Shown here piece by piece: positions 12,930 to 25,459 of a stretch of 64,000 nt of DNA. The notes beneath the pieces were generated by a model. It did no database searches and was not told the origin of the DNA. It saw nothing but the letters and a program-made list of their open reading frames with translations. Both the position numbers and the translations under genes were made by a program. How positions within the stretch are numbered: the stretch's first letter is position 1; every line of letters begins with the position of its first letter. Source of the DNA: Artemia franciscana (Eukaryota > Arthropoda > Branchiopoda > Anostraca > Artemiidae); the NCBI RefSeq assembly GCF_032884065.1, contig NC_088864.1, forward strand, positions 20,997,654 to 21,061,653, read 5' to 3'.

Positions 12930-14310
12930 CAGTTTTTTTTTCTTTTTTAGTTTTTTTCTTAGTTTTTTTCTTTTTTAATTTTTCTTTTTTAAGTTTCTTC
13001 TTTTTATTGATTTGTTTTCTTCAATTTGTCAATGTTCATTCTAACATTGACACTTGGAAAAATCTTTACGTGCCAAGCAAGCTAAAGCTCCAAAAATTTA
13101 TAATAAACCTTAAAATTTGGGTATCTGTTTTAAGGTTTTCGAATTACCTTAATCTTTTGTCAAAATATTTTGAAATATTTGTGCAATTCCCAGTTTTTTT
13201 TTAGTTTTTTCTTTTTTTAGTTGGATAGCTTTTTTTAGTTTTTTTCTTTTTACCTTTTTTACCTTTTTTACCTTTTTATTTTTTCGACGTAGTTAACTTC
13301 GAAGACCACACTGCCTTTCCATGACGAAAGTAAAACAGTTCAAAATAGGGATGATACCTATACATATACAGTGTTCATCATCAGCAGTAAAACAGAGTTT
13401 TACTGCTGATGATGAACACTGTAGGCTATATGTGTTCGAAATATCCAGTTAAATAATTTTATATTTCACTGTCAATAAAAAGGTATCATCCCTATTTTGA
13501 ACTGTTTTATTTTTTATTTTATTTTTTTACATTTTTTTCTTTTTAAGTTTTTTTTTTAATTTTTTTTTAGTTTTTTCTTTTTAGTTTTTTAAGTTGTTTT
13601 CTTTTTATTATTTTTTTTAGTTTTTACCATTTTTCTTTTTTCAGTTTTCTTTTTCTTCTTTATTTTTCAGACGTCATATGCAAACTCTCAATGCAAAAAT
13701 ACATACAACTTATTTTTGTATATAGATAAGATATAATCTGGCGTAACAGACATAGTGTAACAGACATAAAAGACAGACAACTTATTTTTATATATATAGA
13801 TTTTTACATATATAGATACAGTTTCTTCTTTAGTTTTTTTCTTTTTTAATTTTTTCTTTTTTTTAGTTTCTTCTTTTTATTGATTTGTTTTCTTCAATTT
13901 GTCAATATTCATTCTAACATTGACACTTGGAAAAATCTTTACGTGCCAAGCATGCTAAAGCTCCAACAATTTATATTAAACCTCAAAATTTGGGGTATCT
14001 GTTTTAAGGTTTTCGAATTACTTTAATCTATTGTCAAAATATATTGAAATATTTGTGCAATTCCCAGTTTTTTTTTAGTTTTTTTCTTTTTTTTAGTTTT
14101 TTAGCTTTTTTTAGTTTTTTTTTAGTTTTTTATCTTTTTTATTTTTTACATTTTTTCTTTTTAGGTTTTTTCTTTTTTTAATTTTTAAAATTTTTATTTT
14201 TTTTTAAGTTTTTTCTTTTTAGTTTTTTTTAGCTTTTTACCATTTTTCTTTTTTCGAATTACTTTAATCTATTGTCAAAATATTTCGCAATATTTATGCA
14301 ATTTCCAGTT
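12930..14310. repeat. Duplicated block between Helitron units C and D
   Basis: A segment with TTGATTTGTTTTCTTCAATT is present at about 13007-13200 and again at about 13880-14075, roughly 872 bp apart, with a third partial copy at 14255-14310. Each carries a small hairpin, perfect in the first copy (TGTCAATGTT, six-base loop, AACATTGACA). Around it is T-rich filler and a 5' end at 13800 on the minus strand. A further variant 5' end is near 13730. Confidence 0.75.
13331..13509. repeat. Nested perfect inverted repeat (MITE-like foldback)
   Basis: Outer arms of 28 bp (13331-13358 and 13482-13509, starting TAAAACAGTTCAAAATAGGG) are perfect inverted copies. Inside lies a second perfect inverted repeat of 27 bp per arm (13367-13393 and 13397-13423) with a 3-base AGA loop. 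A diverged relative of the flank and outer arm occurs on the opposite strand at about 38150-38300 in a brahma intron. It looks like a small non-autonomous foldback element. No target duplication is readable in the T-rich surroundings. Confidence 0.85.
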
Positions 14311-14388
14311 TTTACATTCTAGTTTGTTTTCTTTTATATATATAAAAGATATAATCTGGCGTAACGGACAGACAACTTATTTTTATAT

Positions 14389-14394
14389 ATATAT

Positions 14395-14490
<96 letters not shown>
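14389..14490. repeat. (TA)n microsatellite between Helitron units
   Basis: TA tract separating 3' end D from the next 5' end (TC at 14397 on the minus strand, with TATATATAAAAATAAGTTG after it). Confidence 0.95.
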
Positions 14491-14492
<2 letters not shown>

Positions 14493-14640
14493 GCTGTTGG
14501 GGTGGCGCTTCGCGCCACCCCAACACCTAGTTGGTGGGGGCGCTTCGCCCCCCCCCAAGCCCCCCCGCGTGCGTAAGTCGTTACGCGCCATAATAGTTAC
14601 GCGCCATTGTAGTTGTGTCCCTATGTCCCACCTGTGAATA
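14491..14640 (-). mobile_element. Helitron 3' end D with two successive terminators
   Basis: Same layout as end A. The first hairpin (about 14536-14552) precedes CCAACTAG (CTAG at 14527-14530). A second, perfect hairpin follows (TTGGGGTGGCGC at 14497-14508 with its complement at 14512-14523, three-base loop), then AACAGCTAT, one base off the CTAG seen in copy A. Confidence 0.8.
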
Positions 14641-14642
14641 TA

Positions 14643-14975
<333 letters not shown>

Positions 14976-14999
14976 TTCCCTGTCCCGGTGTCCCGTCGT

Positions 15000-16840
15000 C
15001 ATTTTTTATTAGTTTTTAGTTTTTTTTTCTTTTTAGTTTTTTTGTAGTTTTTACCTTCTTTTTAGTTTTGTTAGTTTTTTTTTTTTACTTATGTACTGGT
15101 CGTCATTTATACTCCCTGTGTCCCGGTGCTTTGTTGATTGCTAATCGAACATTCCTTTTGTCCTGGTCGCTTTCTCTTTGAGTGTCGTCATTTATTTTTT
15201 TCTTTTTTAGTTCTTTTAGTTTTTACCTTTTTTAATTTTTTTTAATTTTTTATATGAAATTTTTTTTTAGTTTTTTCCTTTTTTTCTTTTTAGTTTTTTA
15301 TTGGTTTTTACCTTTATTTTAGCTTATTTTTCAGTTTTTTCCTTTTTTTTAGTTTTTTTTTATTTTTTATTTTTTTTAGTTTTTTACCTTTTTTTAGTTT
15401 TTTTTAGTTTTTTTAGTTTTATAGCTTTTTTACTTTTTTTATTAGTTTTTAGTTTTTTTTGTAGTTTTTGCCTTTTTTTAAGTTTTGTTTTTCTCCTTTA
15501 TTTTTTTCCTTTTTTTTTCTTTTTTAGTTTATTTAGATTTTTAGATTTTTTAGTTTTTTTATTAGTTTTTAGTTTTTTTTTTTCTTTTTAGTTTTTTTGT
15601 AGTTTTTACCTTCTTTTTAGTTTCGTTAGTTTTTTTTTTTACTTATGTCCTGGTCGTCATTTATACTCCCTGTGTCCCGGTGCTTTGTTGATTGCTAATC
15701 GAACATTCCTTTTGTCCTGGTCGCTTTCTCTTTGAGTGTCGTCATTTATTTTTTTCTTTTTTAGTTCTTTTAGTTTTTACCTTTTTTAGTTTTTTTTTAG
15801 TTTTTTAGATGAAAATTTTTTTTAGTTTTTTGCTTTTTTTTTTAGTTTTTTATTGGTTTTTACCTTTTTTTTAGTTTTTTCAGTTTTTTTTTAGTTTTTT
15901 ATTGGTTTTTACCTTTATTTTAGCTTATTTTTCAGTTTTTTCCTTTTTTTAGTTTTTTTTAGTTTTTAGTTTTTTTAGTTTTTTACCTTTTTTTAGTTTT
16001 TTTAGTTTTTTTAGTTTTTTAGCTTTTTTATTTTTTTTATTAGTTTTTCGTTTTTTTTGTAGTTGTACTTATGTCCTGGTCGTCATTTATACTCCCTGTG
16101 TCCCGGTGCTTTGTTGATTGCTAATCGAACATTCCTTTTGTCCTGGTCGCTTTCTCTTTGAGTGTCGTCATTTATTTTTTTCTTTTTTAGTTCTTTTAGT
16201 TTTTACCTTTTTTAGTTTTTTTTAGTTTTTTAGATGAAAATTTTTTTTAGTTTTTTGCTTTTTTTCTTTTTAGTTTTTTATTGGTTTTTACCTTTATTTT
16301 AGCTTATTTTTCAGTTTTTTCCTTTTTTTTATTTTTTTTTATTTTTTAGTTTTTTTAGTTTTTTACCTTTTTTTAGTTTTTTTAGTTTTTTTTTAGTTTT
16401 TTAGCTTTTTTACTTTTTTTTATTAGTTTTTAGTTTTTTTTGTAGTTTTTGCCTTTTTTTAGTTTTTTCAGTTTTTTTTTAGTTTTTTATTGGTTTTTAC
16501 CTTTATTTTAGCTTATTTTTCAGTTTTTTCCTTTTTTTTTAGTTTTTTTTAGTTTTTAGTTTTTTTAGTTTTTTACCTTTTTTAGTTCTTTTAGTTTTTT
16601 TAGTTTTTTAGCTTTGTTATTTTTTTTATTAGTTTTTAGTTTTTTTTGTAGTTTTTGCCTTTTTTTAGTTTTTTTAGTTTTTTAGCTTTTTTATTAGTTT
16701 TTAGTTTTTTTTGTAGTTTTTGCCTTTTATTAGTTTTTTTAGTTTTTTAGCTTTTTTATTTTTTTTATTAGTTTTTAGTTTTTTTTGTAGTTTTTGCCTT
16801 TTTTTAGTTTTTTCAGTTTTGACGTCACCTGATCCAGTTT
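15000..16840. repeat. T-rich tandem filler of Helitron unit D
   Basis: Three large near-copies of a block run from TTTTTTACTTATGTCCTGGTC through TTGAGTGTCGTCATTTATTT to TTTTGTAGTTTTTGCC (starting near 15085, 15630 and 16060). Smaller repeats of the TTTTTAG type fill the rest. The blocks also match 11700-12395 in unit B. No gene is seen in it. Confidence 0.8.
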
Positions 16841-16860
16841 TTTCAGGTGACGTCACCTGA
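16841..16860. repeat. GACGTC palindrome near Helitron 5' end
   Basis: Within a short direct duplication of ACGTCACCTGATCCA lies the perfect 14-bp palindrome AGGTGACGTCACCT. Its centre, TGACGTCA, equals a CRE/ATF-type site, though binding is not implied. Confidence 0.6.
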
Positions 16861-16922
16861 TCCATCCACAGATCCACACACAGACAACTTATTTTTATAT
16901 ATATAGATATATATATATATAT

Positions 16923-17125
16923 GTTTTTAACTAAGTAAAGCTTGCGAATATACAACATTCTTTGCTGTCCCATTGTCTGTATATATAAATAGATTGTCAG
17001 GTTTACCGACTCTTGAACGTGCAACATATAATTGTCCATGGGAAAAACAATCCGTATTCAGATCTATACCTCATTATTCTAATGATTGCCCTTGAGCTTT
17101 GTTGATGGTGATTGCTAATCAAACA
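16923..17125 (-). pseudogene. Helitron helicase C-terminal fragment, copy E
   Basis: Fifth copy of the helicase end. The INKAQG and [11 protein letters not shown]-type motifs are diverged. It passes through a very short TA tract directly into the 5' end at 16907, without a GC hairpin, as copy C does. Upstream (17126-17280) is the CCCGGTCGTCATT-type minisatellite. Confidence 0.7.
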
Positions 17126-17280
17126 TTCCCTGTGTCCCCATCGTCATTTATATATCCCCCCGTGCCCCCCGGCGTCCCCGTTGTAGTTGTGTCCCTGTGT
17201 CCCAGTTGTCATTTATAGTCGACAAACATGACGTCAGTCGACACACACGTCCCAGTCGTCATTTGTGTCCCGGTTTCCCA

Positions 17281-17559
17281 GTTTTTATTTTTTTTTTAGT
17301 TTTCTTTTTCTTCTTTATTTTTCAGTTTTTTTTCTTTTTTTAGTTTTTTTTCTTTTTCAGTTTTTAGTTTTTTTAGTTTTTTTAGTTTTTTTTTAGCTTT
17401 TAGTTGTTTTTTTTAGTTTTTTTGTAGTTTTTACTTTTTTTAGTTTTTTTTTTAGTTTTTAGTTTTTTACCTTTATTTTAGTTTTTTGGCTTTTTTAGTT
17501 TTTTAGTTTTTTTTTGTAGTTTTTACCTTTTTTAATTTTTTCTCTTCTCTTGTATTAAT
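17281..17559. repeat. T-rich filler inside Helitron unit E
   Basis: TTTTTAG and TTTACCTTTTT-type low-complexity DNA between the minisatellite and the tRNA-like module. Nothing else is seen. Confidence 0.7.
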
Positions 17560-17639
17560 GCTAAAGCCAAAGTTCGAACCTGGAACCTCTCGGACCTAGA
17601 ACCTGGAACATAACGCTTTACCAACTCAGCTACTTCGGC
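17560..17639 (-). tRNA. tRNA-like sequence (degenerate tRNA or tRNA-derived SINE head)
   Basis: On the minus strand GCCGAAG at the start can pair with CTTTAGC at the end (one mismatch). An A box (TAGCTGAGTTGGT) and a complete D arm follow, and a B box (GGTTCGAAC) sits in a T arm with CCAGG/TTTGG stem. The anticodon stem pairs badly (a CCA triplet would be at the anticodon position) and the variable region is about 13 nt. So this is probably not a working tRNA gene but a tRNA-derived repeat or captured pseudogene. It lies about 125 bp inside a Helitron 5' end. Confidence 0.5.
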
Positions 17640-17763
17640 TTGAATACATTCGTTTTTGAATTGGTATATGATGAAATCATTCAGATGTCATATGCGGACA
17701 GACAGACAGACACACAAACAAATAACTATGTAGTTTATGAGTGATTATTTTTATATATATAGA
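17640..17763 (-). mobile_element. Helitron 5' end inserted in a Rep gene
   Basis: Minus strand from 17763: TCTATATATATAAAAATAAT, then TGTGTGTCTGTCTGTC and CATATGAC, as at the other 5' ends. The base before TC is A, and upstream is Rep coding sequence (RQKLK). The junction therefore matches Helitron insertion between A and T. Confidence 0.75.
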
Positions 17764-19381
17764 TTTCAACTTTTGCCGGAAGACACGGGCTGTAATGTCA
17801 TGTCTATGAACCGCCGATTGTCCTTGAAGTAAAAGCTGCTGTATCTCGTCCCAAGATTGATTACATGTAAATGTAATTAATAAATATGGACGACCATAGA
17901 GACGAACATACGCAATAGCATCTTGAGCATATTCATGCATATGACGGGGACTGCCAGCATATGACGAAGGTAAAATCGTTAATCTTCCAACGTTTTGGTA
18001 TTACCGTCATTTACAACTGCATCTCGCAAATGAATGTATTGTTCAGAGCGGAGCTTGGTCTGATTCAGACAGATAAATAGCAAACGTTCTGATTCAATTT
18101 TAGCATACCTATCAACGACGAATTGGTGAAACAATTGACGGCATTTTAAAATATAATTGTCTTCATCCTGCCGAATCATTAGTCTATAGGAATAATAATG
18201 CATTGCGCTGCATTTCTTATTCATTTCTTTGTTAGTGGCTGGATTTATCAATTTAATATTAAAGTGATAGCCGTCGGCTCCATCCCAAAAAATGATAGGA
18301 TATCGTAGGGCATCGTTGCATCGATGAGCTTCAGCAATTCTTTCCAACTGAGCGTTTCGCTTATGAAGAATAATATCTCGAGGTAAAAACTGATCACCGA
18401 CCATAACGATTGCCACTTCGTCGATAGTTTGAGCATTGTATCTACTACGCACATGTTGGCCAGGAGGCGTTTTGTCAGCGGAAATAACAATTTTATGCGT
18501 ATCAGTAGGCATCAAATCGATGGCTGTTTTGAACAGACGCACTAAATTATTATTTTCGTGGAAAAGATGTTGCAATTGGGAAACGATTTTCCTTTCAACG
18601 TCGGGAGAAGTTTCGCAACGTGAACTCAATTCAGAATTTCTATCACTGATGAAGTACAGTTGTAAAAATTTATGATTCTCGCCTGAGAATGGTAGAAGGG
18701 ACCCTGTTCTATGATAAATTTGCCCTTTTACTTTGAAAGTAGGCATAAATTGATCTGGATTTTCGATTTGGGCACCAAACGACGTCGTTTGGAAACATGA
18801 GTTATATTTCCTGATCTGTGATAAAAAACGTTCTGACGTAGTTCCAGTAAGCAAAGTCTTCAATGGCACTGGTGGTCCAGCCAGTAGAGGAAGTTTAACT
18901 TTTCCTGAGGCGCAACACATTCCCATTGTTTCACCATTGAATTTCAAGGCCTTGCAATAGGGGCAAATTTAGGCCTGGTCCCGATTTGAACACATCTACT
19001 CATGCTATAATCATCGACTGGGCTGTACCTGAATGCCAGGCGAAAATGTTCAGGTTGCTCTTGTGATTCCTCGGCTCGCTTTCTTTTGGTGATTTCTCTT
19101 TGAGACGCAAGCCTAATTTCACGCTGTTGTTGTGATTCCTCGGCACGCTTTCTTTTCTTACTTTCTCTATCAGCCGCAAGTCTGTTTTCTTGCTGTTCTT
19201 GTGATTCCTCGGCACGCTTTCTTTTCTTACTTTCTCTATCAGCCGCAAGTCTGTTTTCATGCTGTTCTTGTGATCCCTCGGCACGCTTTCTTTTCTTACT
19301 TTCTCTATCAGCCGCAAGTCTTTTGGCATAGACTCTTTGAGCAGCTTCCTCGGCTGTTGCCATTGTAGGTTCTTCAGTCAT
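17764..19381 (-). pseudogene. Helitron Rep N-terminal region, broken
   Basis: Rolling-circle replication initiator of a Helitron, N-terminal part only. An opening region (19381-18944) starts MTEEPTMATAEEA and has three to four repeats of RLAADRESKKRKRAEESQEQ (basic, helical, typical of these proteins). Then come CPYCKALKFNGE and GMCCASGKVKLPLL, the metal-binding N-terminal region, and the Helitron-like N domain (18947-17979), ending with SSYAGSPRHMHEYAQDAI and LLITFTCNQSWDEI. Two frame breaks are visible, near 18950-18975 and near 17985. The HUH motif, the catalytic tyrosines and the helicase are missing because a second Helitron 5' end interrupts the gene at 17763. The start codon at 19381 follows a 5' leader and is a good choice. 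Confidence 0.85.
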
Positions 19382-19589
19382 TGTACAATTAAAAATTTCT
19401 CTTTCAACGATCTTCTTACAATTAAAAATTTCTCTTTCAACGATTTTCTTAAATACTTATAATGACGTCATATACTAAGCATCGTCATAATAAACATGAC
19501 GACAACTAACTTCATGACGACATACAGCTCAATCCTTATAGTGACGTCAGTCGACAGACAGACAAACAACTTATTTTTATTTATATTGA
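19382..19589 (-). mobile_element. Helitron 5' end and Rep leader
   Basis: The minus strand begins at 19589 with TCAATATAAATAAAAATAAG, then GTTTGTCTGTCTGTCGACTG. The Rep leader contains a direct duplication of about 34 bp (ACAATTAAAAATTTCTCTTT at 19384 and again near 19418). Several GACGTC/TGACGTCA-like sites occur, as in the other 5' ends. Confidence 0.75.
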
Positions 19590-20701
<1,112 letters not shown>

Positions 20702-21069
20702 TAATTATTTAATTATTTATAATTAAATTGTAATTATTTAATGTAATTATTTAACCTTTCTAATTATTTAATATTCCTATAAATACTTGAACCAAATTAT
20801 GTATGTTTTTATAACCTTTAGAACTGGATGGCCAAAGAGGTCTGTGGCCCGTGGCTCCTCTGTTGCAATTACATATATTTTAAGTCGAATGTCCGTATGG
20901 TACTCTCTCTTTCTGTTATATTTGCAGCACAACTATTCAAGCTAAAAGCGTGGAATATCTGAATAATTATTTTGGAACCATGAGACTATAAAATTTAATT
21001 GTAGGTATTTCATGGTAAAATTAAAAATTAGCAGTTTGTGTTTATCTTTTGCGCTTTTTGAAAAAAAAT

Positions 21070-21790
21070 TATTAAGTGATACAAAATGCTACACAAGGGA
21101 ATTACTGCTATAAGTGGTTCTATAGAGACTAAGGAAAACGTCAACATAATATGCCCAATACCAAAGTACCAACACAATAAGTAAAAGAAAAATTAGTGGC
21201 TAATGTGATGAATAAAATGCTGCACAAAGAAATTACTGTTCTAAATCGTTCTATAGATAATAAGGAAAATGTCAACACAATATGTAAAAGTAAAATTAGT
21301 GGCTAAAGTGACGAATAAAATGCTCCACAAAGGAATTAATATTATAAATGGTTCTATAGATGATAAGGAAAATGTCAGTATAATAGGTAAATACAAAACA
21401 GCAACTCAATAAGTAACAGTAAAATTAGTCGCTAAAGTGACGAATAAAATGCTGCACAAAGGAATTGATATATTATAAATGGTTCTATAGATGATAAGGA
21501 AAATACCGTTCTAAATCGTTCTGTAGATAATAAGAAGAATGTCAACACAATATGTAAAAGTAAAATTAGTAGCTAAAGTGATGAATAAAATGCTGCACAA
21601 ACGAATTGATATTATAAATGGTTCTATATAAATGGTTCAATAAGGAAAATGTCAGTATAAAAGGTAAACACAAAACAGCAACTCAGTAAGTAACAGTAAA
21701 ATTATTGGCATGTCATGAATAGAAGTCATGAATAAAGAAAGTCATGAAGTCATGAATAAAATGCTGCACGAAGGACTTGCCAATAAGTGG
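21070..21790. repeat. Irregular tandem array, about 100-145 bp units
   Basis: The anchor TGCTGCACAAAGGAATT (with variants) recurs near 21087, 21218, 21321, 21450, 21590 and 21760. It is followed each time by GGTTCTATAGAT, AAGGAAAATGTCA and GTAAAATTAGT. Unit length varies by internal duplication and loss. Confidence 0.85.
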
Positions 21791-22689
21791 TTTTATTCAT
21801 TGTCAGAACCAGAAGTCAAGGCCAGACTGGAATTTATGAACTCAATACCTTCACTTTGATACAATAGCAGAAGAGGAACAAAAGAAACTGCGAGAAAATA
21901 CCAACGCTTAACAATCCATAGCACTACTCTGATCAAGTTTATAATAAGTCTTATTAATTTACTATGTATTTGATACCACTACTTGATATCCCACTAAAAC
22001 TATGCTTTTATATCTGGCATATTTTCTTGGAGACTTACTAACTTTATTTCAGCTTTTTAATATACTGATTTAGTAAAAACTAGTGAATTTAAGTAATATT
22101 TCTAGTCCGAAGTCTCTGCTAAACAATATACAAAATTCGCACCTATTGATTATAAATCCCTGTTTGATAAAATCAGTAGCGGCCTTGACAAACTAGGGCA
22201 AACTAAACCATTTTAATAGTGAATATCAAACACTGAATGCACTACATTACATGATTGATTGCGAATATGTACAATTTCGACAACAATGAAATTGAACCAT
22301 AACTGAACGTTGAAATGGGTACTAACAGTGACGAAGGCAATGAAGGCTCGCTATAAGGAAATATAACCTACTGAAATTTAATATTTTTTTTCTTTTAGGA
22401 AACATACGAATATCAAGGGGGGGGGACTTTCCATTAGAGAGATTTTCGGGAAAAAATTCTTCACGGGATGGGAGGAGATTCCCGCCATGGTTTGAAGAAG
22501 ATCAGAAATTGAATAAAAAGTAATAAAGACAAAGAAGGAATGAAATTTTCTAGGGGAAGGGGGAATTTGATCAGGGACATATTTTACTGAAGAATTTATC
22601 GTGAGAGTGGATCTTCTGGGGAAATTTTTCATGGAAAGGAGAGGCAAATTTCCTGGTATGATTTAAAAAAAAATCAGAAATGAAAAAAA

Positions 22690-22900
22690 AACAAGCTTTT
22701 TCCCCGAAAGTGAGGAGCAACATTGAATCTTAAAAAGAACAGAAATTATTCCTTCTACGAAAGGGCTGTTCCTTCTTCAAACCTCGCTCTTTACGCTACA
22801 GTTTAACTACTGGGTCCTGATCTTTGCTAACGACTCTCGAAACACAAGGACTGTTTAATTGGAATTAAAAGCTTTTTTAAATTACTAAAAAAAAAAAAAA
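22690..22900. repeat. Dispersed palindromic repeat family, copy 1
   Basis: Contains AGTGAGGAGCAACATTGAAT and ACAGAAATTATTCC on one arm, GAAAGGGCTGTTCC, then CCTCGCTCTTTACGCT, GAAACACAAGGACTG and a terminal A run. The first arm is the reverse complement of the right half of the copies at 27225 and 34718, so the full element seems to be a foldback with long inverted arms. Confidence 0.65.
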
Positions 22901-23524
22901 AAATTAGCATAATACGCATTTTCATCATTTGATAACCACTAAAACACAATATGTTTGTTTAGATTGTTTTGACATTTTATTTTACAAATAGCTTAACAGC
23001 GTTGATAAACAGTTAAATAAAATAAATGGGTTAAATAAGCCGGTTGAATAAAATAAATAGTTCAAAGGAATTAAATAGATTGGGTAAAGTAGCTTAAAAC
23101 ACCTCTGTGGCCATTTAATAAGCTTTTTTGTTTTACAATACAAGCGTAATTTATAGATTGACGAATATTTAATTATATTTTTATCGATATATATGAGAAA
23201 AATGACAATTCATTTAGTTTGGGAAAAAGCTTGTATGTGAGGCTTTGATTAAAGGTTGTGACTGCAGTTTAATATAGTTTTCTGTCCCCTTTAGAACTGA
23301 GTTGGCATAATTTTATTAATACTATTATTACTCTGACAATAATAGATTGTCGAGTGACTAGTAAGGCCCTAAGTAGCTCATGGTTTGTAGTAAATTTTGC
23401 CTTTTAATTTAGTTCCCCTTAGGCTTTGACATTGTATAGATGGTCTTCTGGTTGTAAAGACCCTTTGTAGTTAACCAAGGTTCAAATGTGCTCTATTTAA
23501 TGTGCTATTAAATATGTTTTGTGA

Positions 23525-23758
<234 letters not shown>

Positions 23759-25459
23759 TGAAAACAGTCTGATCGCGTAATTGCAGTGCCAGTCACACAA
23801 ACACACACAACAACTGTAATGTTAAATTTTAATTAGCATAATTTGTGAATTGAGAACGTGTAAAGAGCATCTTTAAGGAAAATGCGTTCCGAGAGAGAGA
23901 TTTTTCAAAAAGAAAAAACTTACTATTGTAATACGGTCTCTAATAAAAAAAAGAGCTTGGACAAGAATTGGAAATAAGCACGTACGAAGTTTTCAGGGGG
24001 GGGGAGGATAATAAAAAAAAAATCATGATGCTTTTAATAAGGAGTGCCCAAAAATTCTGGAAAATATGGGATTTCGTGGTAGTGGGGTTGACCCCCGATG
24101 CCCTCTCACTGTGTATGTTCCTGATCGCCGTTATATGATATCAAACAGTACATATTCCCTTAATTTAGCCTTGTTTGAGATTATACGCCATTTTTTTTTT
24201 TGGGGGGGAGGGTCAGATAGAAAGTATTGGTATTTTAATTCGATATTGGTCTAGTGTCAAAAGCTCTACAGTTTTGTTAAAAAAATCACAGTAGAAAAAA
24301 AAGAAAAAAAAAGGATATTCTATAGTTCGTTTGGAAAGTACGCATTAAGTTTTCAAAGCGAGTAGTAATTGTTACTTCCTAAGTTTTTTTTTTCATGTCT
24401 GAAAGTTTAATCTTTAATCATAAGCAATTTCTTTTTTCAGGGATTCTTTGGCATTGTTATTTATGATGCATGCATTGATTGTATCGTATCCGAAAGTTTG
24501 ATCTAGTCTCCGAGTAAATAACGATCAATGCCAACGAGCGCTAACCAGAAAAATCAACATTAACTATAAATTATTATAGTTGACTACGAATAAATATTAT
24601 TAACTACGAATAAAATTATAATTTGGTTTCTTTGTTATCTATTTTTTTGTTTGCTTTACAGTGGGTCAAAGGGAAAAATTCTTATTTGTATGTTAGTTTT
24701 TGTGTGTTTAGCCTATTTTCTAATTTTTAACCTGGCCATAACTCTTTTATAATAACTAAAAAAAAAACAAATTTAAAATATAAGAATCTGCCTAGCTTAA
24801 GAAAATGTTATGTTAGATCCAAATTTGCCATGCTTTCGGATCTACAAGCTTCAGTCATGACGATACTTGTGTCATTGCCAAATCCATGAAAACATTGGCA
24901 AACTATGTCAAAACATGACAAAACATCAAAAAAGTATGACAAAAACAGAAACAGGATCTTTAATTTGAAGATGAAACTTAAATGAATTAGCATTAAGCTT
25001 TTTTTTTAATTCAGTTGTGGAACTTCGTTTGGTCAGTGGTGCTATCTATGTTTTCAGGTTTGTCAGTGTTCCGTGATTTCAACGTCTGTTGAACCCAAGT
25101 ACAATACGAAGTTTTTCTTGATTAGCAGCGCAAGACGGTAAAAAATAGAGAATTGATATACTCTTTATATTTAAATATTTTGGATTAAATTAAAGTTGCC
25201 ATCACGCCATGTCTAATTGAAGAAAAGGCCAAGACAGATAGCCTGAGTGAGAGGCAAAGCTGGCATAAGTCTTTTCTCAGAATTGTATAAAGTGACTTCA
25301 TTTCACTTGTTGATAGTTAGTCTATCACCCGTCTATTCTAGGGCAGAATTAAGGTAGATAGTCATGGAATAAGGGTAAATGAAATAGTCTATGAATTTCT
25401 ATGAGACCTTTCAAGTCAATTGGAAACTCCAAATAAAAAGTTTTCAAAGATTATGTCTG

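Noticed and set aside
19000-19368. Overlapping frames in the Rep repeat region (both strands)
   Set aside because: They are shadow frames of the repeated RLAADRESKKRKRAEES coding units.
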